64,000 nt of DNA from Longilinea arvoryzae. GTDB taxonomy: Bacteria > Chloroflexota > Anaerolineae > Anaerolineales > Anaerolineaceae. The notes under the pieces are model-generated. The model was not told where the DNA came from. It was given only the letters and a program-made list of their open reading frames with translations, and did no database searches. The DNA is taken from positions 340,020 through 404,019 of the forward strand of contig NZ_DF967972.1 in the NCBI RefSeq assembly GCF_001050235.1, given 5' to 3'. The position numbers and the translations under genes are program-made. Below are positions 8,328-15,959 of this stretch, one piece after another (within the stretch, counting starts at the first letter, position 1; every line of letters starts with the position of its first letter).

Positions 8328-9059
8328 TCAGGCCGCCCTGACCATCAGCTCTTCCTCGGTTACGTACAACCGGAAGTTCAGTGAACGGGCCAAATTGACG
8401 GACGCGATGTTCGCGGCGTCGCAGCGGTACTGCGGGAGGGAACCCCGTTCGACCAAACCGGCGCACAGCGCCCGCACGGCCGCCCTGCCCAGGCCGCGTT
8501 TGCGGTAGTCCGGGTGGGTCAGCACCCCGACATCCATGAATCCGATGTAATCGAAAGCGCTGGCCGCTGCCGCAAGCTGCCCGTCTGCCAGGCAGCCGAA
8601 AGCCAGATCATCGTCGACCTCCACGCAGCCCGCCTCCACCTCGGCCGGAGGGTTGGCGGCGTGCAGCGCCTGCATCAACCCGGCATCCTGGGCGGTCAAT
8701 TGGCGCAGCTCGAGTGGCGCCAAAGGCTGGATTGCCGGCAGGTCCGCGGCATAAAGGTAATGATAGAGCGTGCTGTCGCGCGCGATGACTTTCCAGCCAT
8801 CGATCGGGGCCAGGTCATCCGCGCGCAACGCAGTTCCGGCCGGCCGGCCTGCGGATGCGCTTTTCAGATAGCCGGCCAGATGAGGATCGAATTCGAGAAA
8901 TGTGCGCCGGTGAACGTAGCGGAAACGGACCAGTTCCTTTCCGTCCCAGCGCTCGATCGGAATCCATTCCGTACCCGGCTGGTTCAAGTTCTCGGTTGGG
9001 CAATGATAATGATTGCCCCAATTTTGAAAAATGGTTCGTTCAAAGGCGTCGAAATCCAT
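8328..9059 (-). CDS. GNAT/FR47-like acetyltransferase, 243 aa
   Basis: The C-terminal half is an FR47-like GNAT domain: VLTHPDYRKRGLGRAAVRAL is motif A, followed by QYRCDAANIASVNLARSLNF, with the Asn/Arg pattern common in this branch. The N-terminal 110 residues are less conserved and resemble the acceptor-binding part of GNAT proteins annotated as GCN5-related transferases. The gene ends 26 bp from the end of the disrupted permease and converges with it. The ATG at 9059 has no strong Shine-Dalgarno sequence, so the start is tentative. No substrate can be assigned. Confidence 0.8.
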   Translation of the reverse strand: MDFDAFERTIFQNWGNHYHCPTENLNQPGTEWIPIERWDGKELVRFRYVHRRTFLEFDPHLAGYLKSASAGRPAGTALRADDLAPIDGWKVIARDSTLYHYLYAADLPAIQPLAPLELRQLTAQDAGLMQALHAANPPAEVEAGCVEVDDDLAFGCLADGQLAAAASAFDYIGFMDVGVLTHPDYRKRGLGRAAVRALCAGLVERGSLPQYRCDAANIASVNLARSLNFRLYVTEEELMVRAA

Positions 9060-9280
9060 GCATGCACCCGGCAGACGAATTAATTTTGAAGATCAGCAGG
9101 ACTTATTTTTACTGCATTTCCACCGGAAACGTGGCCAGTCTTTAAGGCCAGAATCCCCACGCCATGGCATTCGTTGCACGAATTGGATTTCGGCGATTGA
9201 TTTTTTACTCGAGCTCGTTTGGGTGGGGTTTACTTCCGATTATCCAAAGAGTGTCAAAATAATTCCAAAAAATGTAACGG

Positions 9281-9308
9281 TTGCATGCAAATGAATATAC
9301 AGTATAAT
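9281..9308 (+). promoter_or_regulatory. Sigma70-type promoter of the tup operon with palindromic -35 region
   Basis: TTGCAT (9281-9286) and a perfect TATAAT (9303-9308) are separated by 16 bp and lie 30 bp before tupB. The -35 hexamer is part of the palindrome TTGCATGCAA (9281-9290), a possible repressor or activator half-site pair. Upstream bases 9060-9280 hold no gene. Confidence 0.75.
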
Positions 9309-9337
9309 AGCAGGCGACAGCACAGGAGTACTCGAAG

Positions 9338-10045
9338 TTGGAAAGAGTCGTACAGGGTATTATCGATGGTTTAAAAATGTTCTTTGGCGGCGATCCGGTA
9401 CTGTGGGAGATTATCCTGCTCTCCGCCAAAGTCAGCGGCATCGCCTTGGTGTTTAGTGCGGTATTGGGAATCCCGATTGGGGCGTTTCTCGGCCTGGTTC
9501 GCTTTCGCGGACGGCGGCTGGTGCAGGCATTCGTTTACACGGGCATGGGACTGCCGCCGGTAGTGGCCGGCCTGGCCGTCTACCTGCTGCTCTCGCGCGC
9601 CGGAATCCTCGGGCCGCTCAATCTGCCCTTCATACCCCAGTTGTTCACCGTTTCCGCCATGATTCTGGCGCAGGTGATCATCGCCACGCCCATGATCGTG
9701 GGCTACACCATGTCGGCGGTGGCCGAGGTGGCGCCCGATCTGCGCCTGCAGGTGAGGTCGCTGGGCGCGACCCCTTTCCAGGTGACCGTCGCCGTGCTGC
9801 GCGAGGCCCGCATGGGCCTGATCGTCGCGCTGGTCGGTGGGTTGGGCTCGATCATCTCCGAAGTCGGCGCGGTGATGATGGTGGGCGGCAATATCGAAGG
9901 CAAGACGCGCGTGCTTACCACGGCTATCATGCTCGAAACTCGCCAGGGCGATTTTTCGCTGGCCATCGGCCTGGGAATGGTGCTGCTGGCGCTCTCTTTT
10001 GCGATCAATTACGGCGTCACCCAGCTTCAGGGTAAGGGGAACTGA
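9338..10045 (+). CDS. tupB: Tungstate ABC transporter permease TupB, 235 aa
   Basis: This is an inner-membrane permease of a TupABC-type high-affinity tungstate importer, with about five hydrophobic helices. The cytoplasmic EAA-like loop that contacts the ATPase is recognisable in LRLQVRSLGATPFQVTVAVLREA (quoted in part: RSLGATPFQ). The family-typical SEVGAVMMVGGNIEG follows and continues into TRVLTTAIMLET. I accept the TTG at 9338: GGAG lies 10 bp before it, the strong promoter lies just upstream, and the extra residues MERVVQGIIDG match the usual TupB N-terminus. It is the first gene of the operon; tupC starts 3 bp after its stop. Confidence 0.92.
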   Translation: MERVVQGIIDGLKMFFGGDPVLWEIILLSAKVSGIALVFSAVLGIPIGAFLGLVRFRGRRLVQAFVYTGMGLPPVVAGLAVYLLLSRAGILGPLNLPFIPQLFTVSAMILAQVIIATPMIVGYTMSAVAEVAPDLRLQVRSLGATPFQVTVAVLREARMGLIVALVGGLGSIISEVGAVMMVGGNIEGKTRVLTTAIMLETRQGDFSLAIGLGMVLLALSFAINYGVTQLQGKGN

Positions 10046-10048
10046 ATC

Positions 10049-10768
10049 ATGGGCGCCATTTACGAACTCGATACGTTGAAAAAGCTCTACGAAGGGCGCG
10101 CCGTCCTCGATCTGGACCGCCTGACCATCGAACGGGGTGAAATTCTGGCCATGGTCGGTCCCAGCGGAGCCGGAAAATCGACGCTGCTTCGCCTGCTCAA
10201 TTTTCTCGAAACGCCCGAGCAGGGAGAACTGCGTTATAAGGGCATCTCCGCCGTTTCGATCCCGCTGGAACTGCGCCGCCAGGTGACCACAGTTTTCCAG
10301 CATCCGGCGCTGCTGCGCGACAATGTCGAGAACAACGTGACCTACGGTCTGCGCCTGCGCGGCCAGCGCGACTGCGGCGATCTGTCGCAGACGATTTTGA
10401 AGCGCATGGGCCTGGAGAAGCTGCGCCGCTCGCAGGCGCGCACGCTCTCGGGCGGCGAAGCGCAGCGCGTGGCGCTGGCGCGCGCCGTGGTCATCCAGCC
10501 TGAAGTGCTGCTGCTGGACGAACCCACCGCCAACCTCGATCCATACAACATCGGGTTGATCGAAGATGTGGTGAAAGAAATCCACCAGCAGCGCGGCGTC
10601 ACGGTGGTGCTGGTCACGCACAACATCTTCCAGGCCCATCGTCTGGCCGACCGCGTGGGATTGATGCTCAACGGCGGCCTGATCGAGATCGGCCCGTCTT
10701 CCCAATTTTTCGAAGATCCCCGCGATCCGCGCACACGCGCATTCGTTCGCGGTGAGATGATCTATTAG
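10049..10768 (+). CDS. tupC: Tungstate ABC transporter ATPase TupC, 239 aa
   Basis: This is the cytoplasmic ATPase that drives the tungstate importer. Walker A is GPSGAGKST (about residues 37-45). The ABC signature is LSGGEAQRVALARA (about 133-146), Walker B is VLLLDEPTANLD, and the H-loop is VLVTHNIFQAHRLADR. Length and motif order are those of TupC/ModC-type importers. It starts 3 bp after tupB and ends 24 bp before tupA, so the three are one operon. Assignment to tungstate rather than molybdate rests on the TupB and TupA neighbours, since the ATPase alone would not discriminate. No C-terminal MOP oxyanion-binding domain is present. Confidence 0.92.
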   Translation: MGAIYELDTLKKLYEGRAVLDLDRLTIERGEILAMVGPSGAGKSTLLRLLNFLETPEQGELRYKGISAVSIPLELRRQVTTVFQHPALLRDNVENNVTYGLRLRGQRDCGDLSQTILKRMGLEKLRRSQARTLSGGEAQRVALARAVVIQPEVLLLDEPTANLDPYNIGLIEDVVKEIHQQRGVTVVLVTHNIFQAHRLADRVGLMLNGGLIEIGPSSQFFEDPRDPRTRAFVRGEMIY

Positions 10769-10792
10769 CACTAGAAATCAGGAGAGAGAAAT

Positions 10793-12103
10793 ATGAAATC
10801 GACGAAGTTCGCGAAGATTTTTGGACTGCTCGTCCTGGCGTCCATGCTGTTGGCCGCCTGCGCGCCGGCCGCCACCCCCACTGCCGTGGTTGAACCTACC
10901 GCCGCCGCAGTGGAACCCACCGCCGCCCCGGTCGAGCCGACTACCGAGCCCACGGCCGCCGCAACCGAAGGCACGAAAACCCTGATCCTGGCCACCACCA
11001 CCAGCACTCAGGATTCCGGCCTGCTGGATTACCTGCTGCCCATGTTCACCCAGGATACGGGCATCGAAGTGAGCGTAATCGCCGTTGGCTCCGGCCAGGC
11101 GCTGCAGATGGGCAAAGACGGCGACGCCGATGTCCTGCTGGTGCACTCGCCCGCTGCTGAAAAGACCTTCATGGACGACGGCGACGGCATCCGCCGCGAA
11201 GACGTGATGTACAACGACTTCGTCATCGTCGGCCCCGAAGCGGATCCCGCCAAGATCACCGGTATGACCGCGGCTGTCGATGCGTTCACCGCCATCGCCA
11301 ACGCCAAGGCACCCTTCATCTCCCGCGGTGACGAATCCGGCACCAACGCGAAGGAATTGGCCATCTGGAAAGCCGCCAAAATCGAACCCGCCGGCGATTG
11401 GTACATCTCCGCCGGCCAGGGTATGGGCGCCGTGCTGACCATGGCCGATGAGCAACAGGCCTACACGCTGAGCGACCGCGCCACCTACCTGGCCCAGACC
11501 CAGAAGGACCTGACCCTCAAGGTTCTGGTGGAAGGCGACAAACTGCTGCTCAATCCCTACGGCGTGATCGCCGTCAATCCGGCCAAGAACGCCAAGATCC
11601 AGAACGACCTGGCCAACCAGTTCATCGATTGGATCATCTCGGTGCCGGTGCAGCAGAAGATCATGGACTTCAAGAAGGCAGAACTCGGCCAATCGCTGTT
11701 CATTCCCCAGTCCAAGTTATGGCTTGAATCACAAACTGCTGCCGCCCCCGCCGCCGCCCTCAAGATCACCGGCCTGGTGGAAACCGAACAGGCCTGGGCC
11801 GAAGCGGACGTGAAAGCCATGACCACCCTGGAAGTCGAAGCCGCCAACAAAGACGGTGTGATGTCCAAGTACACCGGCGTTTCGCTGAAATCGCTGCTCG
11901 AGCTGGCCAAGCCGAAAGCCGATGCCACGACGGTCGTCTTCGTCGCCGATGACGGTTTCACCGCCGAATTGCCGCTGGCCGACGCACTGGCCTGCGAGAA
12001 GTGCATCGTTTCCTTCCGCGACAAGGGCGGTTTTAGCACCGTGATGCCCGATATGGCCAACAAGCTGAACGTCAAGGGCGTCATCGAGATTCAGGTGAAG
12101 TAA
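10793..12103 (+). CDS. tupA: Tungstate-binding lipoprotein TupA fused to a molybdopterin-oxidoreductase-like domain, 436 aa
   Basis: This extracytoplasmic binding protein captures tungstate for TupBC. A lipoprotein signal ends at the lipobox LLAAC with Cys23, followed by a Pro/Thr/Ala/Glu-rich linker to about residue 60. The TupA domain (about 62-310) carries the signature TTTSTQDSGLLDYLLP and the family stretch FISRGDESGTNAKEL. The extra part (about 322-436, KITGLVETEQAW to the end) resembles the sulfite-oxidase/molybdopterin-binding fold (Oxidored_molyb): GVSLKSLLELAK, then a buried strand and a Cys pair near CEKC. It lacks an obvious cofactor-binding cysteine in the normal place. Such a fusion is not the usual TupA. 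AGGAGAG precedes the ATG. Confidence 0.88.
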   Translation: MKSTKFAKIFGLLVLASMLLAACAPAATPTAVVEPTAAAVEPTAAPVEPTTEPTAAATEGTKTLILATTTSTQDSGLLDYLLPMFTQDTGIEVSVIAVGSGQALQMGKDGDADVLLVHSPAAEKTFMDDGDGIRREDVMYNDFVIVGPEADPAKITGMTAAVDAFTAIANAKAPFISRGDESGTNAKELAIWKAAKIEPAGDWYISAGQGMGAVLTMADEQQAYTLSDRATYLAQTQKDLTLKVLVEGDKLLLNPYGVIAVNPAKNAKIQNDLANQFIDWIISVPVQQKIMDFKKAELGQSLFIPQSKLWLESQTAAAPAAALKITGLVETEQAWAEADVKAMTTLEVEAANKDGVMSKYTGVSLKSLLELAKPKADATTVVFVADDGFTAELPLADALACEKCIVSFRDKGGFSTVMPDMANKLNVKGVIEIQVK

Positions 12104-12111
12104 TTTCTCCG

Positions 12112-12149
12112 CAGGAAGGAGTATTCAGGGACCTTCCTGATCCGTTTTT
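12112..12149 (+). terminator. Rho-independent terminator after tupA
   Basis: CAGGAAGG (12112-12119) pairs with CCTTCCTG (12132-12139), then ATCCGTTTTT. It could attenuate transcription into the downstream lipoprotein gene. Confidence 0.6.
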
Positions 12150-12189
12150 GCAAAGGCGCAGCAAATCCGTTTTATTGCTGCGCCTTTGC
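12150..12189 (+). terminator. Second, 15-bp perfect hairpin after tupA
   Basis: Bases 12150-12164 (GCAAAGGCGCAGCAA) are perfectly complementary to 12175-12189, with a 10-nt loop. The T-tract after it is short (CTTTC). Together with the hairpin just before it, this marks an operon boundary or a processing point between tupA and the next gene. Confidence 0.65.
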
Positions 12190-12252
12190 CTTTCAAAACC
12201 GAAACCGGATATACCTTTCGAACCCGTACGAATGTACAATAAGGAAGTGAAT

Positions 12253-12774
12253 GTGAACAAACTGGCCCATTCCCTCGCCGTCAGCCTTCTGATTGGGCTG
12301 CTCATCGCCCTGGCTGGTTGCGTCCCGGCGGCTGCCCCGGTTGCACAGGCAACCCTGGCGCCCGCATCCGCCGCCAGCGTCGCGCCGGCCCAACAGGTCA
12401 CGCCCACCTCGCTGTCGGGTGATGCCAGCCTGCCCGCACTCCAGTCCGGCGCGCTCTTCCGGGTGGTCAAGCCCGACGGCAGCGCGGTGATGTTCACCGT
12501 CGAGGATGTCAAAGCCCTGCCGCTGGCGCAATACATGACCGAGGGCAAGGTGGAAGAAGGCCCCAAACTGCTGGATGTGCTGGCCAGGGCCGGGGTCGAT
12601 GAATTTAGCGAGGTTGTCATCAGCGGGCCCAAGAGCAGTCAGACGCTCACCCGGGCCCAGGTGGATGACCAGACCGTACTCGACCTGACCAACCGCGGCA
12701 CGGTCAAATTGGCCACGCCGGCCATCACCAAAGCGGACTGGGTCAAAGACGTCGATTTGATTCTGGTGCATTGA
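12253..12774 (+). CDS. Lipoprotein with molybdopterin-oxidoreductase-like domain, 173 aa
   Basis: This small exported lipoprotein appears to have the same fold as the C-terminal add-on of TupA. The lipobox is LIALAGC, near residue 22. An Ala/Pro-rich linker leads into a domain (about 65-173) with FTVEDVKALPL, KLLDVLARAGV and a final DVDLILVH. These resemble the beta-rich molybdopterin-binding domain of sulfite oxidase-like proteins in reduced form. I choose the GTG at 12253, because AAGGAAG lies 5 bp before it and it gives a clean signal peptide; ATGs at 12148 and 12232 are in frame upstream. The stop overlaps the start of the next gene (TGATG), so the two are translationally coupled. Function unknown; a role in Mo/W handling is inference. 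Confidence 0.65.
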   Translation: MNKLAHSLAVSLLIGLLIALAGCVPAAAPVAQATLAPASAASVAPAQQVTPTSLSGDASLPALQSGALFRVVKPDGSAVMFTVEDVKALPLAQYMTEGKVEEGPKLLDVLARAGVDEFSEVVISGPKSSQTLTRAQVDDQTVLDLTNRGTVKLATPAITKADWVKDVDLILVH

Positions 12775-13505
12775 TGCGAATATTGATTGGAATCGACGAT
12801 ACGGATAACCTGGAGACCGAAGGCACCGGCCACCGCGTGCGCGTGCTTTGCCAGCGCCTGATGGAAGCGGGCCTGGCGCAGGGGCGCGGCATCACCCGCC
12901 ACCAATTGCTGGTCTCGCCGGAAATCCCCTACACCTCGCACAACAGTTCGGCCTGTCTGGATGCGGAAACGGTCCCCGAGAGAATGGATGAAATCTGGGC
13001 GGCCTGCCGCGCTTTCCTGCTGGCCGAAAGCGCGCCCGGCTCGGACGCCGGATTGTGCCTGGCGGCCTTCGAGCAGGCCGGCCCCCGGGTGCGCGCCTTT
13101 GGAACCCGCGCCAAAATGGAAGTGCTGCGCAAGGCAGAAGCTCAATCGCTGGCAGATGCCGCAGACATCCGCCTGGAAGGGCTGACCGGCACCGGCGGCG
13201 GGATCATCGGCGCACTGGCCGGTGTGGGGTTGCATGCCGCCGGCCAAGACGGGCGTTTTTTATGGATGCCTGGCCTGCGCGAAATGACCGGGGAGCGGGT
13301 CTCAGCCGGAGAATTGGCCGAACGCACTGGCATCGGCGCAGTGCTGACCCTGAATGGCAGGGCCCTTGGACCACAGGAATGGATCGATCTGGGCGCCTGG
13401 CCGCGGCCGGTTTTACGCGCCGGGCAGGCCGTGTTGCTGGTAGAGGAGGACGAGAATGGATGGCACTGTCTCTCAAAAGAAATCGTTAAGCAGCTTTCTG
13501 AATAG
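12774..13505 (+). CDS. TiaS-like protein (IGIDDTDN N-terminus), 243 aa
   Basis: The N-terminus MRILIGIDDTDN matches the opening of archaeal TiaS, the tRNA-Ile2 2-agmatinylcytidine synthetase, whose first domain binds nucleotide. TSHNSSACL and a glycine-rich TGTGGGIIGALAGVG loop follow. At 243 residues it has the N-terminal domains but lacks the C-terminal OB and zinc-ribbon parts of true TiaS, so tRNA modification is unlikely. The ATG overlaps the stop of the upstream lipoprotein gene (TGATG), and the membrane-protein gene starts within its last 50 bp. It is thus tightly tied to the tungstate operon. I do not know its reaction; an ATP- or cofactor-dependent step linked to Mo/W is a guess. Confidence 0.6.
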   Translation: MRILIGIDDTDNLETEGTGHRVRVLCQRLMEAGLAQGRGITRHQLLVSPEIPYTSHNSSACLDAETVPERMDEIWAACRAFLLAESAPGSDAGLCLAAFEQAGPRVRAFGTRAKMEVLRKAEAQSLADAADIRLEGLTGTGGGIIGALAGVGLHAAGQDGRFLWMPGLREMTGERVSAGELAERTGIGAVLTLNGRALGPQEWIDLGAWPRPVLRAGQAVLLVEEDENGWHCLSKEIVKQLSE

Positions 13506-14031
13506 CGCAAACCTGACAGCGCTCGAAGCGTTGTTGATGCTGGGGGTCGGCGCTTCCGCGGTGGTGCTGCACCAGGTCCTGCGCGCGCCGCTCGATTTGC
13601 CCGGGCGCCACGGTTTGGAATGGATGGCGCTGCTGGTCATCGGGCGTTCGTTTGGGCGCTCGCGGTATGCGGGCAGCCTGGCCAGCATCGGCGCGGCGAT
13701 CACCGCGGTGCTGCCCATGTGGGCCGGCTTCGACGATCCCCTCATCTGGCTCATCTACCTGCTGCCGGGCCCGATCATGGATCTGGCCTTCGCGCGCTTC
13801 TCACGCTGGCAGGGTAACCTGGCTTTTCTGGCCGTACTGGGTGGACTGGCGCATGCCACCAAACCGCTGGTGCGCTGGGTGATCAACCTGGTCACCGGAT
13901 TCCCATACGGTTCGCTGCTGTGGGGCGTCGGCTACCCGCTGGCCACCCACATCCTCTTCGGCGCCGCCGGCGGTTTGCTGGGCGGGCTGGTGGTGTGGGG
14001 CGTCCGCCGCGCGGGACGGGCCAGGAAATAA
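13456..14031 (+). CDS. Integral membrane protein, S-component-like, 191 aa
   Basis: This is a hydrophobic protein with about five or six membrane segments: near residues 20-40, 55-80, 80-105, 115-135 and 155-180. Its size, the alternation of short helices and the PGPIMDLAFA segment recall substrate-specific S components of ECF transporters, but no substrate motif is recognised. It overlaps the TiaS-like gene by 50 bp, with GAGGACGAGA before the ATG, so it belongs to the same transcript. It is the last plus-strand gene of the tungstate cluster and converges with the amidoligase gene, leaving only two bases between them. Function unknown; partner transport of a cofactor or metal is inference. 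Confidence 0.6.
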   Translation: MDGTVSQKKSLSSFLNSANLTALEALLMLGVGASAVVLHQVLRAPLDLPGRHGLEWMALLVIGRSFGRSRYAGSLASIGAAITAVLPMWAGFDDPLIWLIYLLPGPIMDLAFARFSRWQGNLAFLAVLGGLAHATKPLVRWVINLVTGFPYGSLLWGVGYPLATHILFGAAGGLLGGLVVWGVRRAGRARK

Positions 14032-14033
14032 GC

Positions 14034-15332
14034 TCAGTGCGTAAAGAGTAGAGAACCGCGGGCAGCGTCCCAGCGCAGTCCGCGCAATGCCTTCAGGCGT
14101 TCGAGGCGCTGTTCCAGGTTCTGGGGGGTCAGGTACAGTTCGCGCGAGGCGCTCCATTCCCAGGATTCGAGCGATGACAGGCCGCTCCATTCGCCCACCT
14201 CGATATATTGCATCAGCTTCCGGTCGGTTTCATCCAGGCCCAGATCATCCACCGCAGCGCGTTTGGAAAGCAGGCTTTCGATGCCCTGCCAGTCGTATCC
14301 GGCGCAGCGCAGCAGCGACACGGGCTGTTCGGCCAGCGAATTCAGCACTTCCAGCGCCGGTTCACTGTCCAGGCCTTCGAAAACGGGGGTCAGCAAATCC
14401 AGCAGCTCACGGCAGCCCTGGCGCAGTTCCTGAATCATTTCATCCGTCAGCGCCGAGGTGTCGCTGGTGGCCAGGTTGCCGTCGTTATTATTCAATATTC
14501 CCAACAAATAGGTCTTGCGGCGCCAGGGAACAATTTTGCCAACATGAATGACGCCGTACTGGCTGAAATCCACCGCTTTGAGCAGCAGCGCCAGGAATAA
14601 AAAGGTTTTGGCGCTCACCGATGTGGCCGAAAGATCGGCATCCGGGAAGCGAAATTCGAGATGAAAATCGCTGACCGCGCCGGAATCATCGAATTGAACG
14701 TGCTGCAAATTGAAAAAGTTTTGGTGCTCGGGGACGCGCTTGCTCTCTTTAAGGATCTCCTTGATTTCCCGCATGGACATCGTAGCCGGGGAATGCTGGA
14801 TCATCTCGATGTGAGAGGTATAGTTGCGGCGCCGGCACAATGCTTTGCGGGTATCGCCGCAACTGGTCAGGAAGCGCAGTTCGGGCGAATAACGCCGCAC
14901 CAGGTTCCACAGATTGGCCAGGATGATCTCCGGCACCGGTTCGGCCAGGCCGGGGGTCAGCAGGTGAAAGTGCAGCCCGCAGGTGGCGCGAGCCCGCCCG
15001 CCCTTCTCCAACAGCGCGCCCATGATGGCCGAAAGCTGCTTTTGCAGCGACCGAAAATGCGGCTGGCGGCCGATGATGCGAATCTCCACCCCGCAGTGTT
15101 CTTTTCCAACGTCCAACACGCCGTTGATCCCCAGCGAATTGAACGTCCCGCTCGGCGCCAGCGCCTCGTTCACCGCCGCTTCGAAGCTTGGCCGGTCGAT
15201 GCCCTTCGGCGTGGCCACTTCCAGTTCCATCCCGATTTTGGTCACCTGGTACAGCAGGCGCTTCCAGTAACTGGCTTCGTCCAACGATAAGAGATCGGAA
15301 CGGCGTAAGAAGATGGGATCTTTCATTAGCAT
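14034..15332 (-). CDS. Putative amidoligase (COOH-NH2 ligase family), about 432 aa
   Basis: The protein resembles the amidoligase branch of the glutamine-synthetase/gamma-glutamylcysteine-synthetase fold, which makes peptide or isopeptide bonds using ATP. Visible signatures are GMELEVA near the N-terminus, a VEIRIIGRQPHF strand, CGLHFHLLTPG in the middle and FHLEFRFPDADL, where acidic residues would bind Mg-ATP. About 430 residues fits the family. ATGs at 15380, 15332 and 15326 are in frame; I prefer 15332 or 15326 because the conserved region starts soon after. It follows the roadblock/MglA operon on the same strand, but a hairpin at 15381-15413 separates them. Substrate unknown. Confidence 0.65.
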   Translation of the reverse strand: MLMKDPIFLRRSDLLSLDEASYWKRLLYQVTKIGMELEVATPKGIDRPSFEAAVNEALAPSGTFNSLGINGVLDVGKEHCGVEIRIIGRQPHFRSLQKQLSAIMGALLEKGGRARATCGLHFHLLTPGLAEPVPEIILANLWNLVRRYSPELRFLTSCGDTRKALCRRRNYTSHIEMIQHSPATMSMREIKEILKESKRVPEHQNFFNLQHVQFDDSGAVSDFHLEFRFPDADLSATSVSAKTFLFLALLLKAVDFSQYGVIHVGKIVPWRRKTYLLGILNNNDGNLATSDTSALTDEMIQELRQGCRELLDLLTPVFEGLDSEPALEVLNSLAEQPVSLLRCAGYDWQGIESLLSKRAAVDDLGLDETDRKLMQYIEVGEWSGLSSLESWEWSASRELYLTPQNLEQRLERLKALRGLRWDAARGSLLFTH

Positions 15333-15380
15333 GCACTCGGTTTCGTTGAATAATCTTTCACGCCCGGAATAAACTTGCAA

Positions 15381-15413
15381 CCAGGCCCTTCTTTGGATTA
15401 AGAAAGGGCCTGG
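15381..15413 (-). terminator. Terminator-like hairpin between the roadblock operon and the amidoligase gene
   Basis: CCAGGCCCTTCTT (15381-15393) pairs with AAGAAAGGGCCTGG (15400-15413) with a single bulge. Read on the minus strand it lies 31 bp after the stop of the cysteine-rich gene. It suggests separate transcription of the amidoligase gene, at least in part. Confidence 0.65.
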
Positions 15414-15444
15414 CAGAAATTTCGATCCGATCCGCCGCGGCGGA

Positions 15445-15921
15445 TTACTGCATGGTCTGAATTTCGATGGTGCAGGTCTTGGTCCCTTCGTCGTATTTGC
15501 GGCTCAGGAAGCGGTTCTTGTGGCCGGTGCCTTCGCGCAGGGCGGAGGAAGCCATGCAGAACATGCTGCAGTAGAAAGGCTGCACGCCGTGGCTTTGCAG
15601 TCCGTTGCACATCGTGCAACCTTTACAATGATCGCATTCAATGGTGATATGGTCGCCCGTAAAGACCGCCTTGCCGTCTTCCATCAGGCCCAGCTCATCC
15701 ACCGACAGGCGGACGATTTCGGTCAGAATTTCATCCGGGGTTTCGCCCTGCACCTCGAGGCCGGCGGCCTTTTCAGCGCGCGCGACCATCATATCGCCGA
15801 TGGTTGTCGAGGTGGCGAACGAAGAATCGCCGAACAATTCCCACATGCCCTGGGCCAGACCGAAGACGGTATAGCTCAACATTTCGAGCAAATTCTCTTT
15901 TTTCTTCTCTTCTGTAGCCAT
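15445..15921 (-). CDS. Cysteine-rich metal-binding-like protein at the end of the roadblock operon, 158 aa
   Basis: I do not recognise a named family with certainty. The N-terminal half is helical and acidic. Residues about 98-130 hold a dense cysteine cluster: CDHCKGCTMC, then a His and two further cysteines in FYCSMFC. The spacing (C-x2-C-x2-C-x2-C and C-x3-C) points to zinc or an iron-sulfur cluster. The arrangement recalls small V4R-like or ligand-sensing domains that end in a cysteine motif. The start is set at 15921, because GAGGAAACGAAA precedes that ATG; a longer frame to 15981 overlaps the upstream gene. It lies 38 bp downstream of a roadblock gene, so it is likely a sensor or output partner of the GTPase module. 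Confidence 0.6.
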   Translation of the reverse strand: MATEEKKKENLLEMLSYTVFGLAQGMWELFGDSSFATSTTIGDMMVARAEKAAGLEVQGETPDEILTEIVRLSVDELGLMEDGKAVFTGDHITIECDHCKGCTMCNGLQSHGVQPFYCSMFCMASSALREGTGHKNRFLSRKYDEGTKTCTIEIQTMQ

Positions 15922-15959
15922 TTTCGTTTCCTCAGAGTGATCTATATTGATAACCAGAA

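Noticed and set aside
9060-9337. Moco/tungsten-cofactor riboswitch before the tup genes
   Set aside because: The promoter lies only 30 bp before tupB, leaving no room for the aptamer in the transcript, and I see no matching conserved stems upstream.
9371-10771. Open frame of 466 codons opposite tupB and tupC
   Set aside because: It is rich in His, Gln and Arg as expected for a shadow frame and crosses two genuine genes.
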